A stretch of DNA of 64,000 bases from NCBI RefSeq assembly GCF_019393635.1, contig NC_057866.1:228435359-228499358 (forward strand), given 5' to 3'. Under the pieces are notes generated by a model, which was given only the letters and a program-made list of their open reading frames with translations, was not told the DNA's origin and searched no databases. Position 1 is the first letter of the stretch. Each line of letters starts with the position of its first letter. The stretch comes from Dromiciops gliroides (taxonomy: Eukaryota > Chordata > Mammalia > Microbiotheria > Microbiotheriidae). The position numbers and the translations under genes are program-made. Shown here piece after piece: positions 24,430 to 36,047 of this stretch.

Positions 24430-25365
24430 TGGTTCTATGGCCTGGTTGATGCAGACCTAGAGTCAGGAGGGGTACACTAAGATGCTGCCTTGAACAACTC
24501 CCTTCAGCTCTCTGTCTTAGTTCCCTCATCTGTGAAATGAGGCCGTTGGACTGGACACCCACTAAAGTCCCTTTGAGCTGAAGAGCTGATCCTATAAGAA
24601 TCTCAGAACAGATCACCATGATGGTCATCAGTACCTCAACATTCCTGGGTAATAGAACTGGATGGAGTAAGAGAAGCCCTGTAGTTAGTACTCAAAGGCT
24701 TGTCTTTAGAGCAAAGAAAAATGATCCTAGTTGATTTGTGCTTAGCAAAGCATTCTTCTCCCTGTTAAGTAACTATTCCTAAGTTCAAACAGACGTCTTG
24801 GTGCCTTCTGAGAGAGACAGGGAGAATGAGAAGCATTCAGCTGAATGCCGCCTGCCTCATTTTTATCTGCTGTTGAGCTTTAAATCTACACTTAAGCTTC
24901 ATTTCTTGTGCAGATATTCTTTAGTATTGCTTGAAAAGCCCCATTTCCCTCTTGGGGGCCTCTCTCTGGCTCTTATCTTATTTGAGGTTTTCAGGATTTA
25001 TTCTGTCTTAGAGAACATTTTTAAGTTATTGATCAGCACTGGTGTATACGTTTTCCATTTATTATTAGAAGTTCTATGTCATACATATTTCCTGCATTCT
25101 ACCGATTAAAATCACGACTTCTTAACCAAAGGCAGGGTGGTACAAAGCAAAGATCACTGATCTTAGAGATACAAGACCTCAGTCCAAATCCTAGCTCTGT
25201 CACTCACCACCTTGCATGACTTAGACAAGTCAGTTTCTTTGCTTCCGTTTCCTTTGTAAAATGACACTGTTGGACTGGATGACCTCAAAGGCTCTTGAAA
25301 GTTCTCTCTGATCCTATGCAAGGACCCCCACAGTCCCTTCCAACTCTGTGATCTTAGGTGCAGAT
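24430..25365 (+). repeat. MIR-related SINE pieces
   Basis: Two copies (about 24430-24620 and 25125-25365) share the ending TTGGACTGGATGACCTCAAA or its equivalent after a CATCTGTGAAATGAG core. This is a recurrent MIR-related family. The sequence between them (24.62-25.12 kb) is unassigned. Confidence 0.5.
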
Positions 25366-27159
25366 ATACAGAGATAGAAAAAATGGGGCCACTTGCTTTA
25401 AAAAGGGCAATAAGATCTGGATTCGTCCTAAGCCAGTTTCAAAGGAGTTTCTTTTCAGTATTAGAAGAGTCATAGTGGTGAGAGATTTGAGAATTCACAG
25501 TGTTCTATATTAGATTCACTTTGTTATTTGTAATCATCGAACACTTTGATTTACTTGAAGAGTTTTGGAAAAATCTGTTTTTCCATAAATTGTCCTATGG
25601 GAGTGGTTTCTTGACCAGCCTGGCCTTTGAGAAGGTCTTGTGAATCCCTGCAGGGACATTAATTCAGCATGCTTGTTCTGCATGGGTATTATGTGTACAC
25701 TCATAAAGGGGACAACAAAGGAACACCAACAGAAAAGAGAAACCCATAACAAAGGACGTAGGACAAAAAATACAAGCACCTGGGATTTTGTTTATTAATA
25801 GCTACAGGGTAAGCCCAAGGAGAAACAGCCCTGATTCGTTGAAAGTCTTTCTGATACTGCCAAAGTCTAGTTTGCAGATGAGCTAGTTTTCATTTGTTGT
25901 GCATTCTGTGATGCTAGCTATGCAGATGTTCCTGACCAAAGGTGGAAGGCAATTTCTTGGCTCAGCCTCAGTAAAGACAAAAGTTTAGGATGAGGCAAAG
26001 AACCACTGGTAGCTCGGGACCTCCCTCTTCCCTTTGCTCTGGGTCTCCCCCCCCCCCAACATCCCCCATGCTGGGAATCTTCACTTTACCTTAGGGCTTT
26101 GTGGTTGGTGTGCCGGACCATGGGTATTGGGAGTGGAGGTTAACACAGCTGTATAAACAAGCCTGGGTTATGGCCATCCATAACCACACATTATCATTTT
26201 AACTTTTTTTTTCCACAAATACTGGGTAATGCCTCATTCCAAGGCACAGGGACTAGATTTCTGAAGTTATATTTTTTTTTAATCTGAGAAAAGAATAACT
26301 TTTCAATCCAGGTTTTTGTCCCCCTCACCCTCTGTATTTCATATCCTTCCTTCCCAATGAGTTAATAAGTCATTGTTTCCCATGGTCTAATGCTGCTTCA
26401 TTAGAGAAGTGACAAAGGGATTTATGTTCAGTAGAGTGACCCAGTATAAGAGAAGAACAGTTTGCGCCTTATAGGAGAAATGTGTGACTTACCTTCAGAG
26501 TAAACCCTTAAAGACAGGAGCTCTGTATAGGCATGGCATTCTGCACTGGAGTGGTTCACACCCCAAAATGAAATCACGGGTTTGGGAGTGTTTTTGTCCG
26601 TTTTCCCCAGGGCAGTGAAATTTCAAGCATTGGCACAAGGTGTGTGGTGTGGTGTAAAGCAATTTCTGCAATTAAAATCTGTGTCTCTTTTCACCTCTCA
26701 TAAATCCTGCTCTAATCTTTCTCTCCTCCCCTCCAATTTTCATGTCAGAACTGAAACTGGTTTTTTTCTCTTTTTTTGGTTGTTGTTGTTTCTGGAGTGG
26801 CATTGTGGGAAGGGGGGGGAGCACCTCCCTTCTCTTTCCTAGCATCAGATCTTAACCAAGGTCTCCTCTTAGCAGGGAATAACTTGGCCATCTTGTACCT
26901 GGGTCTTGAAAAATTGATTGGACCAGGCAGAGTGCTGCAGGGGCTGGACACAGGGAAATGGCTATATGCACTTCCCTTCCTAGACACAACCCCTCCTCCA
27001 CTGCCCAACCATCCTATGTATTTTGTTTATTTTGTCCTTCCTGCTCGGGGTCTGCCTGGGTGAAGGCAGTGAAACTCTAAGGAAACATGCCAACACTTTG
27101 CCTTTAATACAGTTTATGTTTGGACTATAAAGCAAGCGTCTCTCTGCTCTTTCCCTTCC

Positions 27160-27230
27160 CATTGTCTGTCTGTCTCTCTCTGTCTCTCTGTCTCTGTCTG
27201 TCTCTCTGTGTCTCACACACACACACACCC
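27160..27230 (+). repeat. (TCTG/TCTC)n and (CA)n simple repeat
   Basis: TCTGTCTGTCTCTCTCTGTC-type run ending in (CA)6, a compound microsatellite. Confidence 0.85.
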
Positions 27231-28403
27231 TTTCTCTTTTGCACATCCTTTGAGTCAGGGGGTAAGAGAACCTCGGAGTACAAATAGCTCACTTAACAAA
27301 AGTAGATTTTTTTTTTAAATGTGTTTATTTTAAAGCCTTTATTATCTCTTCCTCCCACTGTCCCATCTGCATTGAACAATTAAAAAAAATAAAGCCCTCA
27401 TAACAAATATACGCAGTTCAGCAAAGCACATTCCCTCAGTGGCATTTTAAAGCCTTGTTTCTCTAGTTATGATAAAGTGTCATCCTGGTGCTCCTACCTC
27501 CCCTGGGTATTGGTTCCTAGAGATCTAACATTGAAATCTTTCAGTTAGACAGGAGGCCTTCCCTCGGCTCCCTCCTGCCTTCTCTCTTTTCTCCCGCCTC
27601 TTCCCCACCTTGTGAATCACCTCTTCACAGTAGGTGATTTGGCTAGCCTATGATGCAGATCACACTTGACTTGTTGGGATAGTTTGAGAAGTTCAGCGTT
27701 TGGTCCATGAGTTCTTCATGTGGATCATTTACATTTTCTCTCAGTAGCAACTGTTTAGAGGGCCCCCTCCCCACTCAGATATCCAGTAACGAATGGCACA
27801 GACAGTGGCTCTCACTGTGGATCGAGCCCAAGACTTAACATATGTAAAATGTGGCTCGCAGCACTTTCTTTGAAGCCTAACCACAGCCATGGAGCTGTAA
27901 TTGCAGCCTTTGATTGCGCCGACTTCACTTGTGGATTGGGCTTTGCTAGGGCATGCCTGGCTTGGCGAGGCTTCAGCTGCAGCCCCCCAGTGAAGTCTTA
28001 GATGTGGGGAGAGTTCCATCTCCTTAGCGCATGCCTGTGGTTTCTTGAAAAGAATCCTGATTTGACCTGTTTTATGTCTCTAAAACACACCACAAGGCCC
28101 CCCTTCCCTGCTTCCCTATGCTTTAAGGTACAGGCTGGGTCTGTCCTCAGAGGGCAAAGAACGACTTCACTTGCTCCTGGGGCCTTTTTTAAAAAAAAGG
28201 AAAAAAAGACTTGTCCTGGTGGTGTTACTTAAAGGTGTGCACAGTTGTCCAGTGGGGTCACACAGCAAACTTAAGCCAGGATTAGTAAGAAAAGGAAGCA
28301 TGTTTTGCCCAAGTATATTTAGTCCTGTTCAGATGCTGAGACACTTACCGAGTCTGTTAGGACAGGGGACGGGGCGTGGAAGAATGCCAGCTAACTTTGG
28401 TTT

Positions 28404-28535
28404 GTTTGGGGGTTTTTGTGGGACTTGCCCAGGGTCACACAGCTAGTAAGTGTCAAGTGTCTGAGGCCGGATTTGAACTCAGGTACTCCTGAATCCAGGG
28501 CCCGGTGCTTTATCCACTGCGCCACCTAGCTGCCC
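28404..28535 (-). repeat. SINE with perfect 13-bp target duplication
   Basis: Reverse-complement SINE flanked by CTAACTTTGGTTT at 28391-28403 and 28536-28548. The 3' tail is short and G/T-rich, with the normal body end missing. Confidence 0.92.
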
Positions 28536-28551
28536 CTAACTTTGGTTTTTT

Positions 28552-28640
28552 AGCTTTATCATGGTCAAGTAAGTACAAGTGGCCCAATAATCATTTTATA
28601 TTTATGTCAGGGTGATAGAATTTTAACCATTCCATCAACA
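28552..28640. repeat. Copy 1 of an unassigned repeat pair
   Basis: CAAGTGGCCCAATAATCATTTTATATTTATG and its neighbours recur at 29521-29610 at roughly 80% identity by eye. Not matched to a family I know. Confidence 0.55.
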
Positions 28641-29520
28641 AGGCTAAAAAATAAGCCTATTGAGCACCAGAAAGACAAAAGCTATATAATAAGAATGTCC
28701 TTGGCTAAAGGGATGGAGGGAGAAAGGAAGCCTTTAGTCGGGAGGCAGGCCAAGGAGCAGTGCCATCAGGAGTTAGGCCTCTGCGCTGCATTTTGACTCT
28801 GGCTCGGGAGAAGAAAAGGCCTTGTTTAAGAATGGAAGCCTAGAGCAAGGCCATGGAAATTATCTTAACCTTGTAGCTTCAAAGGGGCGCTTACTAGTAA
28901 GAAAAGGGAGTGAGGAAAAGCCGCAACAGACGAACACTTCATTTCCTCCAGAAAATAGACGTTTCTGGCTTTTAATGGACAGGCCACTCTGAATCACCGC
29001 ATTTGTATCAGGTTCTGTGAGCCACTGGCTTGGAGCCTCAAGGCTATTCCTCAACAGGAAGCTGAATGTTTTTATGTAAGACTGAGAGGAAAACCTTCCC
29101 AGGAAGAGTGACCTGGACCAAACCTTTGAAAATCTGGGATGAAAAGGCACAAAGTAAATGGAAATCTACGGGGTGCATTCAGCACTGATTCTGTGCTGTT
29201 TGCTTGGACTCTTCCTTTCTCCTTGGAAAGGTAGAGACCTTCATAACTCTTTGATCCCCATGTACTACTGGGTAGGGTACCACTGCAGGAAACTGGGTGG
29301 GACGGGATGGGGGTTGGGGCTGTGAGATCCCCCGTTAGGTCAGAAAAAGTATAATTACATAAGAAAATAGAAATTCAACATGTCAGTAAAAGGCCTCCTT
29401 AGTTGAAACCATTACTTTTGTATGTAAACATTGGGCCTCACCTTCACAAAGCATTAGGTGCCTATTTCAGCCACCATTCTATATATGACAAGGAACCCTT
29501 CTATCTAACTTGAGTGCTCT

Positions 29521-29610
29521 AGTTTTATCACAGTTAAGTCAGTTCAAGTGGCCCAGCAGTCATTTTATATTTATGTTAGGAAAGTTGAATTTTAATCATT
29601 CCATCAAGTC
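29521..29610. repeat. Copy 2 of an unassigned repeat pair
   Basis: Direct-orientation partner of 28552-28640; both end in ATTCCATCAA. Confidence 0.55.
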
Positions 29611-29917
29611 TTGATTAAGCACCAAAAAATCTTGCTTAGGGACAACATTCAAGCTTGCCATTTGCCATCCTGTTTCAGAAACAATCAGATTAGTGTTCAG
29701 TGTTTTACTTTTATTTCTCTTCTTTCAATCTTAGTCTTCGCAAACATTCCCAAATAAAAAGCAGATAGAAATCCAAGTCATCTAAGTTTGTTAAGAAATT
29801 GTGTCACTATATAGAAGTGGTCTTATCAGGTTGAGCCAGTTGGGTGCAAGAGTTCTAAGATACTCAGACCTTCTCTTCTTCAAGGTTGTGTTTGGAATAA
29901 ATCTATCCTAAGTGTGT

Positions 29918-30146
29918 GTTCAGTCATTTCAGTCATGTCCAACTCTTCATGACCCCATTTGGGGTTTTCTTGGCAAAGATACTGCAGTATCTTTTCCTTC
30001 TACAGTTCATTTGACAGGTGAGGAAACAGAGGCAAACAGGCTTAAGTGAATTGCCCATAGTCACACAGGTAGTATGTGTCTGAGGCCAAATTTGAACTCA
30101 GGAAGAAGAGCCTGGAGCTCTATCCACTGTACCACTTAGCTGCCCC
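29918..30146 (-). repeat. RTE-tailed tRNA SINE
   Basis: Begins with the RTE-like tail in reverse (TCAGTCATGTCCAACTCTTC, CCCCATTTGGGGTTTTCTTG) and ends with the tRNA head (GTACCACTTAGCTGCCCC). Confidence 0.88.
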
Positions 30147-30613
30147 ATTGCCAGCCTAGAGCAGCTGCCAATTTCTAAAGTCATATGGGAAAAACTCCAG
30201 AGAAAAGTGCTTTCTTTAGCAAAGATCTTGAGGTGTGATTTGTCCTATTACAAATAACATTGTCAATGAAAATAAGTCCATTTCTTCTCCCTAACTTACT
30301 GAAACTGTGATTTTTGAGGTCTGTTGACTTCTTAGCGTTTCTGATGTTCACCATGACCGTCATAAGCACTGTCTACCTCACATGTCCATTAAACACTTGC
30401 CATGTACCTGGCATGGTTCTAGGCACTTGTGTTGGTTGTCCAGAAGACAAAGTTGGGTTGTTGTTGTTGTTTGAGTGGGAGAGGGGGGCGAAGGTGTGTT
30501 CCTTGAGAATATTAGGATTAAAATAGAGAGACTAAATGGTCTCTGGGGTTCCTTTCAGCTTTAGGTCTTTGAATCCTAATGTGATGACAGACTTAGGGAT
30601 AATAACAAAGGAC

Positions 30614-30615
<2 letters not shown>

Positions 30616-30667
<52 letters not shown>
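30616..30667 (+). repeat. (GT)26 microsatellite
   Basis: An uninterrupted 52-base GT run about 1 kb upstream of the last LEF1 exon; very likely length-polymorphic and Z-DNA prone. Confidence 0.98.
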
Positions 30668-30670
<3 letters not shown>

Positions 30671-31646
30671 AGATAATATACGTGCTTTCTCTGGTAAATT
30701 GTAACACACACGATACCAGTATGGCCTCCCCAGCTTTTTTTTTTTTTTTTTGGTTTTCCATTATACACAACCTATAGGCAAGTTTGTCAGAGTTTAGTTA
30801 TTAATGGGTCTGAAGGGGAGGACTTTTAAGGCAATTCTTATTACAGAATAGTTACTGCTGAGTTGTCCAGAGTGTTGTACAATACTGAGATCATAAGATT
30901 TAGGGACCTTTTAAGGCTATATCTAGTACAATCTCCTCATTTCATGGGTGAGTTATGCCACTGTATAGTGGTCCCATCAGGTTGAACTACTGGGGGAAAG
31001 ATTTCTAAAACACTCAGATCCTTTTCTCTCCTTCAACGTTGTGACTTGCTCAGAGTTACAAAAGGTATTAGCGATAGACCCGGGGCTCTTCTGGCTAAAT
31101 CTAGTGTTCTTTCTACTGCCTGATCTAGGAGTTTTACCTCCTAAGGCAGAAAGTACTGAGAGTCCCATTGTATATGGGGAAATCACATCGTTGATTCAGT
31201 GCTCAATTATGGAAGGAAATGTAGGCTTCATTCAAAAGGAATTACTGTTAAGTCATTTTTATTTTTCAAGGTGTTTGTTTTGGATTTGTTTGTTTTTAGC
31301 CAATCTAGCTAAGTGGCACAACAGATGCTGCTAACTCATTAAAAAGCAAAAATATGCCTAATTAATCAAGTATGTGGTGGAAGGTGCATGAATCTCAACA
31401 TTTGAGAACCCTGATGTTGAAACATTCTAATTGTGTTGCCTGAAGCCAGAGTTCCTCTTGGGACTAAGCACAATCCACCTTTGGGAGAAGCGAGTTTCAC
31501 TAATGGACAAAAGAAATACGGAGGGTTTGTGAAGGTCTTATACTAGAGACATTAAAAAAAGTGAAGGTTCTATTTGGGGGTGGGGGGCAGGGACTTTCAT
31601 CTATGGATGGTTCATATTAATAGCATTTCATTTGTTCCTTCTTGAG

Positions 31647-31726
31647 GTGGAAAAAGGAACTCATTCCCGACGTGCAAAGCCAAGGCAGCAACCCCAGGGC
31701 CTCTTCTGGAGATGGAAGCCTGTTGA
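31647..31726 (+). CDS. LEF1: LEF1 last exon: alternative B-type C-terminus
   Basis: When spliced directly to the phase-1 NLS exon, this exon starts G-GKRNSFPTCKAKAATP and ends GPLLEMEAC with TGA at 31724-31726. This is the known alternative C-terminus of LEF1 (the 'B' isoform), related to the alternative tails of TCF7 and TCF7L2. Acceptor is ttccttcttgag. In the main isoform the stop at 12020 precedes it and the same bases are 3' UTR. The frame is intact and the residues closely match what I recall of the human tail, so the alternative form appears to be under selection in this lineage. Confidence 0.9.
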
Positions 31727-32326
31727 AACCCCAAACATCTCCTCGGTCTGAGCAGTTGACCCCAAAAGAGTCTTGATGTCCACTTGACCCTGTGGTTACT
31801 GCTAGAGACATTGAACCATAAGGACAATCACTGCCAAACCCCTCTTTGCTTCTACTGCAAGAACCCAGTCCTGAAAGAAAAGCATAAGAAGATTTTAAAA
31901 CATCAAGCCCCACAAAATTGAAATGCACATGAGAATGCTTGTAGGCTTTGGGTCAGTTGAGAAGCTTTTCTCCCTTCATCTCTGCCTTGTACTTCCCAGA
32001 GTATTTCGCATCCATGTCTGTACCTTTTGGCAAGCAAGGTAACCTGGCCATGTCCGCCCGCCTGCTGCAACCACCTGGAGCCAACAGCCAGCCAGCACTC
32101 AATCACCTGCCCATCGCCCCATGAGGAATTTGTGGAAGACCTCTCTGTCTTTGTTTTTGTCTCCATTGTTTTCTCTCTTCCTTCCTCCCAAACTTTTTAT
32201 TTAATAACAGTGCAAAAGGATCAATTTTATGTTTGCTTCTTTTTTTTAAACTTGAATGCTTTTATATTTTTAACTTTTTAGTTTTAATTTCCTTGGTGTA
32301 TATTTTCCTAGCTATATGGTCTTTTA

Positions 32327-32332
32327 AATAAA
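32327..32332 (+). promoter_or_regulatory. LEF1: Proximal poly(A) signal of LEF1
   Basis: AATAAA within the last exon, about 600 bases after the B-tail stop. It is a possible early polyadenylation site; no transcript evidence is available here. Confidence 0.5.
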
Positions 32333-32849
32333 ATTCAAAGATCTGGAAAAGTAAGATTTAAAAAAAAAAACAAACTGAAAGAAGTCCAAGAGAAATCTTG
32401 TCTGAAAATGTGGCTTCTCTGTGACCGATTTGTAACAAATAGTGGCCTCCGTCTTTGTAAGGTGTCACATAGAACTAATTAAGTGTAACCACCAAGTCAA
32501 CTTGTCAGTAGGCATGTTGATCCTGCTTCACTTTAGTCCTCTTTGTAAACCTAAGCAATACATCCCACAGATTGGTTTGCAGTGAGTTTTCCCTTTCTTC
32601 TTTATCTCTTACCCCTTCTTCTTGTAAAAAGCCCAGCACTTGAATTGTTATTACTTTAAATGTTCTGTATTTGTATCTGTTTTTATTAGCTGATTAGTGG
32701 GATTTTATGCCAGTTGTTGAAATGAGCATTGCTGTACCCATTTGAAAACAAAAATCTGCAAGGTGTAGCCTTTGCCAAAAACTGTTAACTAAAGTTTTGT
32801 CATTCCAGTTTGAGTTAATGTGCTGAGCATTTTTTTAAAGAAGCTTTGT

Positions 32850-32855
32850 AATAAA
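32850..32855 (+). promoter_or_regulatory. LEF1: Distal poly(A) signal of LEF1
   Basis: AATAAA in the context ctttgtaataaaacaac, followed by an A-rich run. I take it as the main 3' end signal: the sequence before it has the repeat-free look of a UTR, and transposon fragments resume soon after. Confidence 0.7.
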
Positions 32856-32981
32856 ACAACAAAAAAAAGTGTCACTTCATTAAGAGTGAATTGTCTGATA
32901 AAGTTGGATTAGAATAGATTTATTAGGGACATTTAGGCAAGTCTGTCTGTCAGACATCCTGAACAGAATTGTCCATTTTTT

Positions 32982-33225
32982 TTAAACCTCTGCAGCTATA
33001 CTGTACTTAGAAGTACAAATAGAGGGTTGCCTCTGGGTGGAGTGGAAAGCGTTCCTTGTCTCCACTCCCCCTTCCCTACTTAGGCAAATAATCAAATAAA
33101 ATGTATGCAGCTTTGCCTTGTCCTGTTTCAGGTGGAGGTGGAGATACACATCCCAATTCCTTGAAACTGACATCACCTGTCCTTTAATCATTTTCATTGC
33201 TCTCCTCTGTACCTTCTCCAATTTC
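32982..33225 (-). repeat. CR1/L3 LINE ORF2 C-terminal remnant
   Basis: On the - strand the frame opens with MEKVQRRAMKMIKGQ, which matches the VQRRATKxIKG block near the C-terminus of CR1-clade ORF2, and continues in decayed form. It starts about 110 bases past the LEF1 poly(A) signal. Confidence 0.6.
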
Positions 33226-34339
33226 TTCTTATTCGACCTAAACTATAATCAAGAGTGGGGAAAACACCTGACAATTTAGTGCTGGTCTGATGATGGGGCA
33301 GTCCCTTTTTTTAATTTGTCATTGAACCCACTTGACTTAAACCGTTCCAAACTGATTGTCTCTGGAATGTTAATTCATCTTTAGCTTGTTGACTGTGCAT
33401 CCCTGCAAAAATAATGCAAAAGGGGCTTAGGAATAGGAGACACTTAAATGCAAGGGGAAACAAAGCCCTCCTGGATGCTGGAGGGAAACCTCCACATGGT
33501 AGCAGGGTTAGAGCAGGTTAGGATCTGCAACAGCAACACCCAGTTCAAAGTGAAAGAGACAGACAGACTTGGGATGACATGGATTTCAGCTTGGGCTCTT
33601 TGCATCAGTCCCCTTCTCCCTCAGCCTCATTCCTCATTTTGCGGGTTATACTCTCAGGAAAAACTTCCCTTAATAAGCTCATTCGTAACAAATCCCCATA
33701 AGTCCCGACTTCTTTAGGTGTTACATGGGAAGTAGAGTAAGGAGTCCCTCAGAAGGTGTGCACTGATGGGGTCTGGAGCCATCTGTGGGGGAAATGCCCT
33801 GACTTCTGCCTCCTCTTCTTCCTGGTTTGACCTTGATCTGTTTTTGACTCTCCTTTGCTGCTCTTCAGTGAAGTGCCTAAGAGAGGATGGCTCTGCCTCC
33901 TGGGAGATCTGGACTAGCAGAGGTTACAATTGGCAACCTGCTCATTACCAAGGTTATTCTTTCTGGTTACCCTGGTTTACTTGGTTGCTAGGGGAGATGT
34001 GAGCTGCCTTCTGACCTGTCATGTCCTTTTTCTTTTCCTGTAGATTTTGGTCTGAACCTGGAAATAACCTTAAGGGCCTGTGAATAATAACTAGACATCT
34101 AGGTTGTTTTCGTCTTAAGTGAGGATAACCACAGATGGGCAGAAAACAGCTTTAACAAAAATGAGAAGCTCAGTTACTGGAGGACATCATATTGTTGGTC
34201 AATGTTACTTATTGTTCCTGGGCCAAAGGACAAAAGGCCCACTGGGATGTTGGGAGAGAGCTTAGCAAGATTTGTGCAGTTTAAGCTCACTTCTGAGAAT
34301 TCCAAGGTGAATTCTAGACTTACCCTAGTAAAAGGGTGT

Positions 34340-34500
34340 TATTTCATCCTCACAACAAACCCGGGAGGTAGGTGTGATTACCATCTCCACTTTACAGATG
34401 TGGAAACTGAGACTGAGAAGTTAAGTGACTTGCCCAGGATCACACAGCTAGTTAAGTGTGAGGCAGGATCTGAACTCTGGTCTTCCTGGTCCCAATACTC
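34340..34500 (-). repeat. MIR
   Basis: CTCACAACAAACCCGGGAGG ... AAGTTAAGTGACTTGCCCAG ... GGCAGGATCTGAACTCTGGT is a reverse-complement MIR with an almost complete core. Confidence 0.75.
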
Positions 34501-34935
34501 CCAGCTGTGTCACATAACTCAGTTAAAAACTATTTGATTAGACAGCATAGTACAGTAGAAAGCTCTCTGGCTGTGGATCAGAATACCTGGGTTCAAATCC
34601 CTGACCTACCTTGTGTGAACTTGGACAATTCTTTTAAATTCCTCTCAACTCAAACCAGATATGCTTTAAGGTTCCTTCCCAATGGGTATAGAATACTCAG
34701 GGACTGGAGAACCCATCTGCCAATGCAGGTTGGCACCTTGTCTGCAACTTCTTGAATTTCAGAAGTTGCCTTAAGCATTTACTTGCCCAAGATATGTGCT
34801 AGAGGTGGCAGTGAACCCAGGGTCTTCTGTCTGACACAGCTCTCACCCTGTCTGTCAATGTTAGTTTTCTTAATGTTAGCACTTTACACCCTCTATGTAA
34901 ACAGCTGGAGAGAAGTACTCGAGCTATTATTTAGA

Positions 34936-35113
34936 CCAGAGCTTCTTAAACTTTTTCCACTCATGACCCCTTTTCGACTGAGAAATTTTTACAGGACCCC
35001 AGGGATGTAGGTATATAAAATAGGTAGGTACACATAACCTTTTACTGTTGTCAAATTTTTCATTCAGTTACAAGACCCCATATGCGGTGCTACCCACGGT
35101 TTAAGAAGCTTTG
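34936..35113. mobile_element. Non-autonomous hAT-like MITE
   Basis: Terminal inverted repeats: CAGAGCTTCTTAAACTTTTT at the left and GGTTTAAGAAGCTTTG at the right. The inside has ACTCATGACCCC and ACAAGACCCCATATG, which could fold on each other. Same family as 55049-55218. No coding sequence. Confidence 0.7.
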
Positions 35114-35804
35114 ATAGGCAGCCCAACACCTCCTTCCGACTCTAGCCCCATGCTGCCTCCCCCTGCTTTGACAGGGCATTTCAATAAGGACTGATGTGAT
35201 ACAGCCCAGTGTTTAACTGAACACACATCAGGAGAGCATCTAGGTTTAAAAGGGACATTTTATAGCGCATCTCAAAGAAATTTAGCAAAAACTTGCTGTT
35301 TACCCATTTGTACTTAATGTGCAAAGATTTTTTGCCAGGCAAGTATCCAAGAATGCGTGTAATTTTTATTTTACCCTAAGCATATATTCAGGGGGGGGGG
35401 AGAGAAGAAGGGACGGAGGAAACTGACTGAAATAAAACTGAACCTCTAGTCATTGGGAACTAGGAAAAGCATTTATGATTGTTTCCAAGGTGGTTGATGA
35501 TTCTGCTTTGTCATATTGTATAGGGAATTTGTTCCAGAAAGCGGAACCGGACGGTACAAAATGTTTATTTGTGATGCTGTACAAATGAGTAACCGCCCAC
35601 TGGAAGATATAAGCCAGCCTAGTGGCTAGAGGGCTAATGGTGGAGTCAGAAAGCCCTGAACATTGCATCTTGCCTCTGGCACAGGCGCTGTGCACATGAA
35701 CAAGGATTGCCTTTAGTGGAGCAGGTATCCATACTGAGTGCCCTTGATGAAATCGCAAGTGTGAGCCTATGTGGCTCTCTTGCTCTCATATACCCAGATG
35801 GTTG

Positions 35805-36047
35805 GTTCAGTATTTTTCAGTTGGAGCCGACTCTTCATGACCCCATTTTGGGTTTTCTTGGCAAAGGTCATGGAGTGGTTTGCCATTTCCTCCTCAAGCT
35901 CATTTGACAGATGAGGAAACTGAGGTAAACTGGGTCGAGTGACTTGCCCAGGGTCACATAGCTAATAAGTGTCTGAGTCCAGATTTGAACTCAGGAAAGA
36001 AGAGTCTTCCTGACTCCAGGCCCAGCACTCTGTGCCACCTCCTGTCC
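35805..36047 (-). repeat. RTE-tailed tRNA SINE
   Basis: Tail in reverse (CCGACTCTTCATGACCCCAT, GGTTTTCTTGGCAAAGGTCA), then core and a degraded head (GTGCCACCTCCTGTCCC). Confidence 0.85.

Larger units (their letters stand above)
12029..31646 (+). other. LEF1 last intron, 19.6 kb
   Basis: Intron between the stop exon and the last exon. It contains about ten SINEs on both strands, L1 3' sequence (about 20125-20825, - strand), MIR and L2/L3 fragments, a nested hAT-like element (22707-22884), a CT/TCTG tract (about 27160-27230), a (GT)26 run (30616-30667), and a candidate extra exon at 14837. The 25.4-27.1 and 27.5-28.4 kb stretches show no repeat or exon that I can name. Confidence 0.8.
1..32872 (+). 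other. LEF1: LEF1 gene, 3' part (exons and introns)
   Basis: This is the 3' portion of the gene for lymphoid enhancer-binding factor 1, a nuclear HMG-box protein that binds Wnt response elements and recruits beta-catenin. Three consecutive coding exons and the last exon are identified by translation and by clean AG/GT splice borders with matching phases. The beta-catenin-binding N-terminus, the central region and the first half of the HMG box must lie upstream of the window. The gene converges on HADH, as in human. The right limit is set by the AATAAA at 32850. Most of the span is intron filled with SINE and LINE debris. Confidence 0.93.
31727..32872 (+). other. LEF1: LEF1 3' UTR
   Basis: About 1.15 kb of AT-rich, SINE-free sequence after the B-tail stop, ending just past an AATAAA at 32850. 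The absence of recognisable repeats, in contrast to both flanks, fits a conserved UTR. A further AATAAA at 32327 could give a shorter transcript. The cleavage site, some 15-20 bases after the second signal, is estimated. Confidence 0.8.

Noticed and set aside
27160..27246. Arg/Glu-alternating peptide on the - strand
   Set aside because: Translation of a TCTG/TCTC microsatellite.
30616..30667. CRISPR-like or regulatory array
   Set aside because: A simple dinucleotide run without spacers; the genome is vertebrate.
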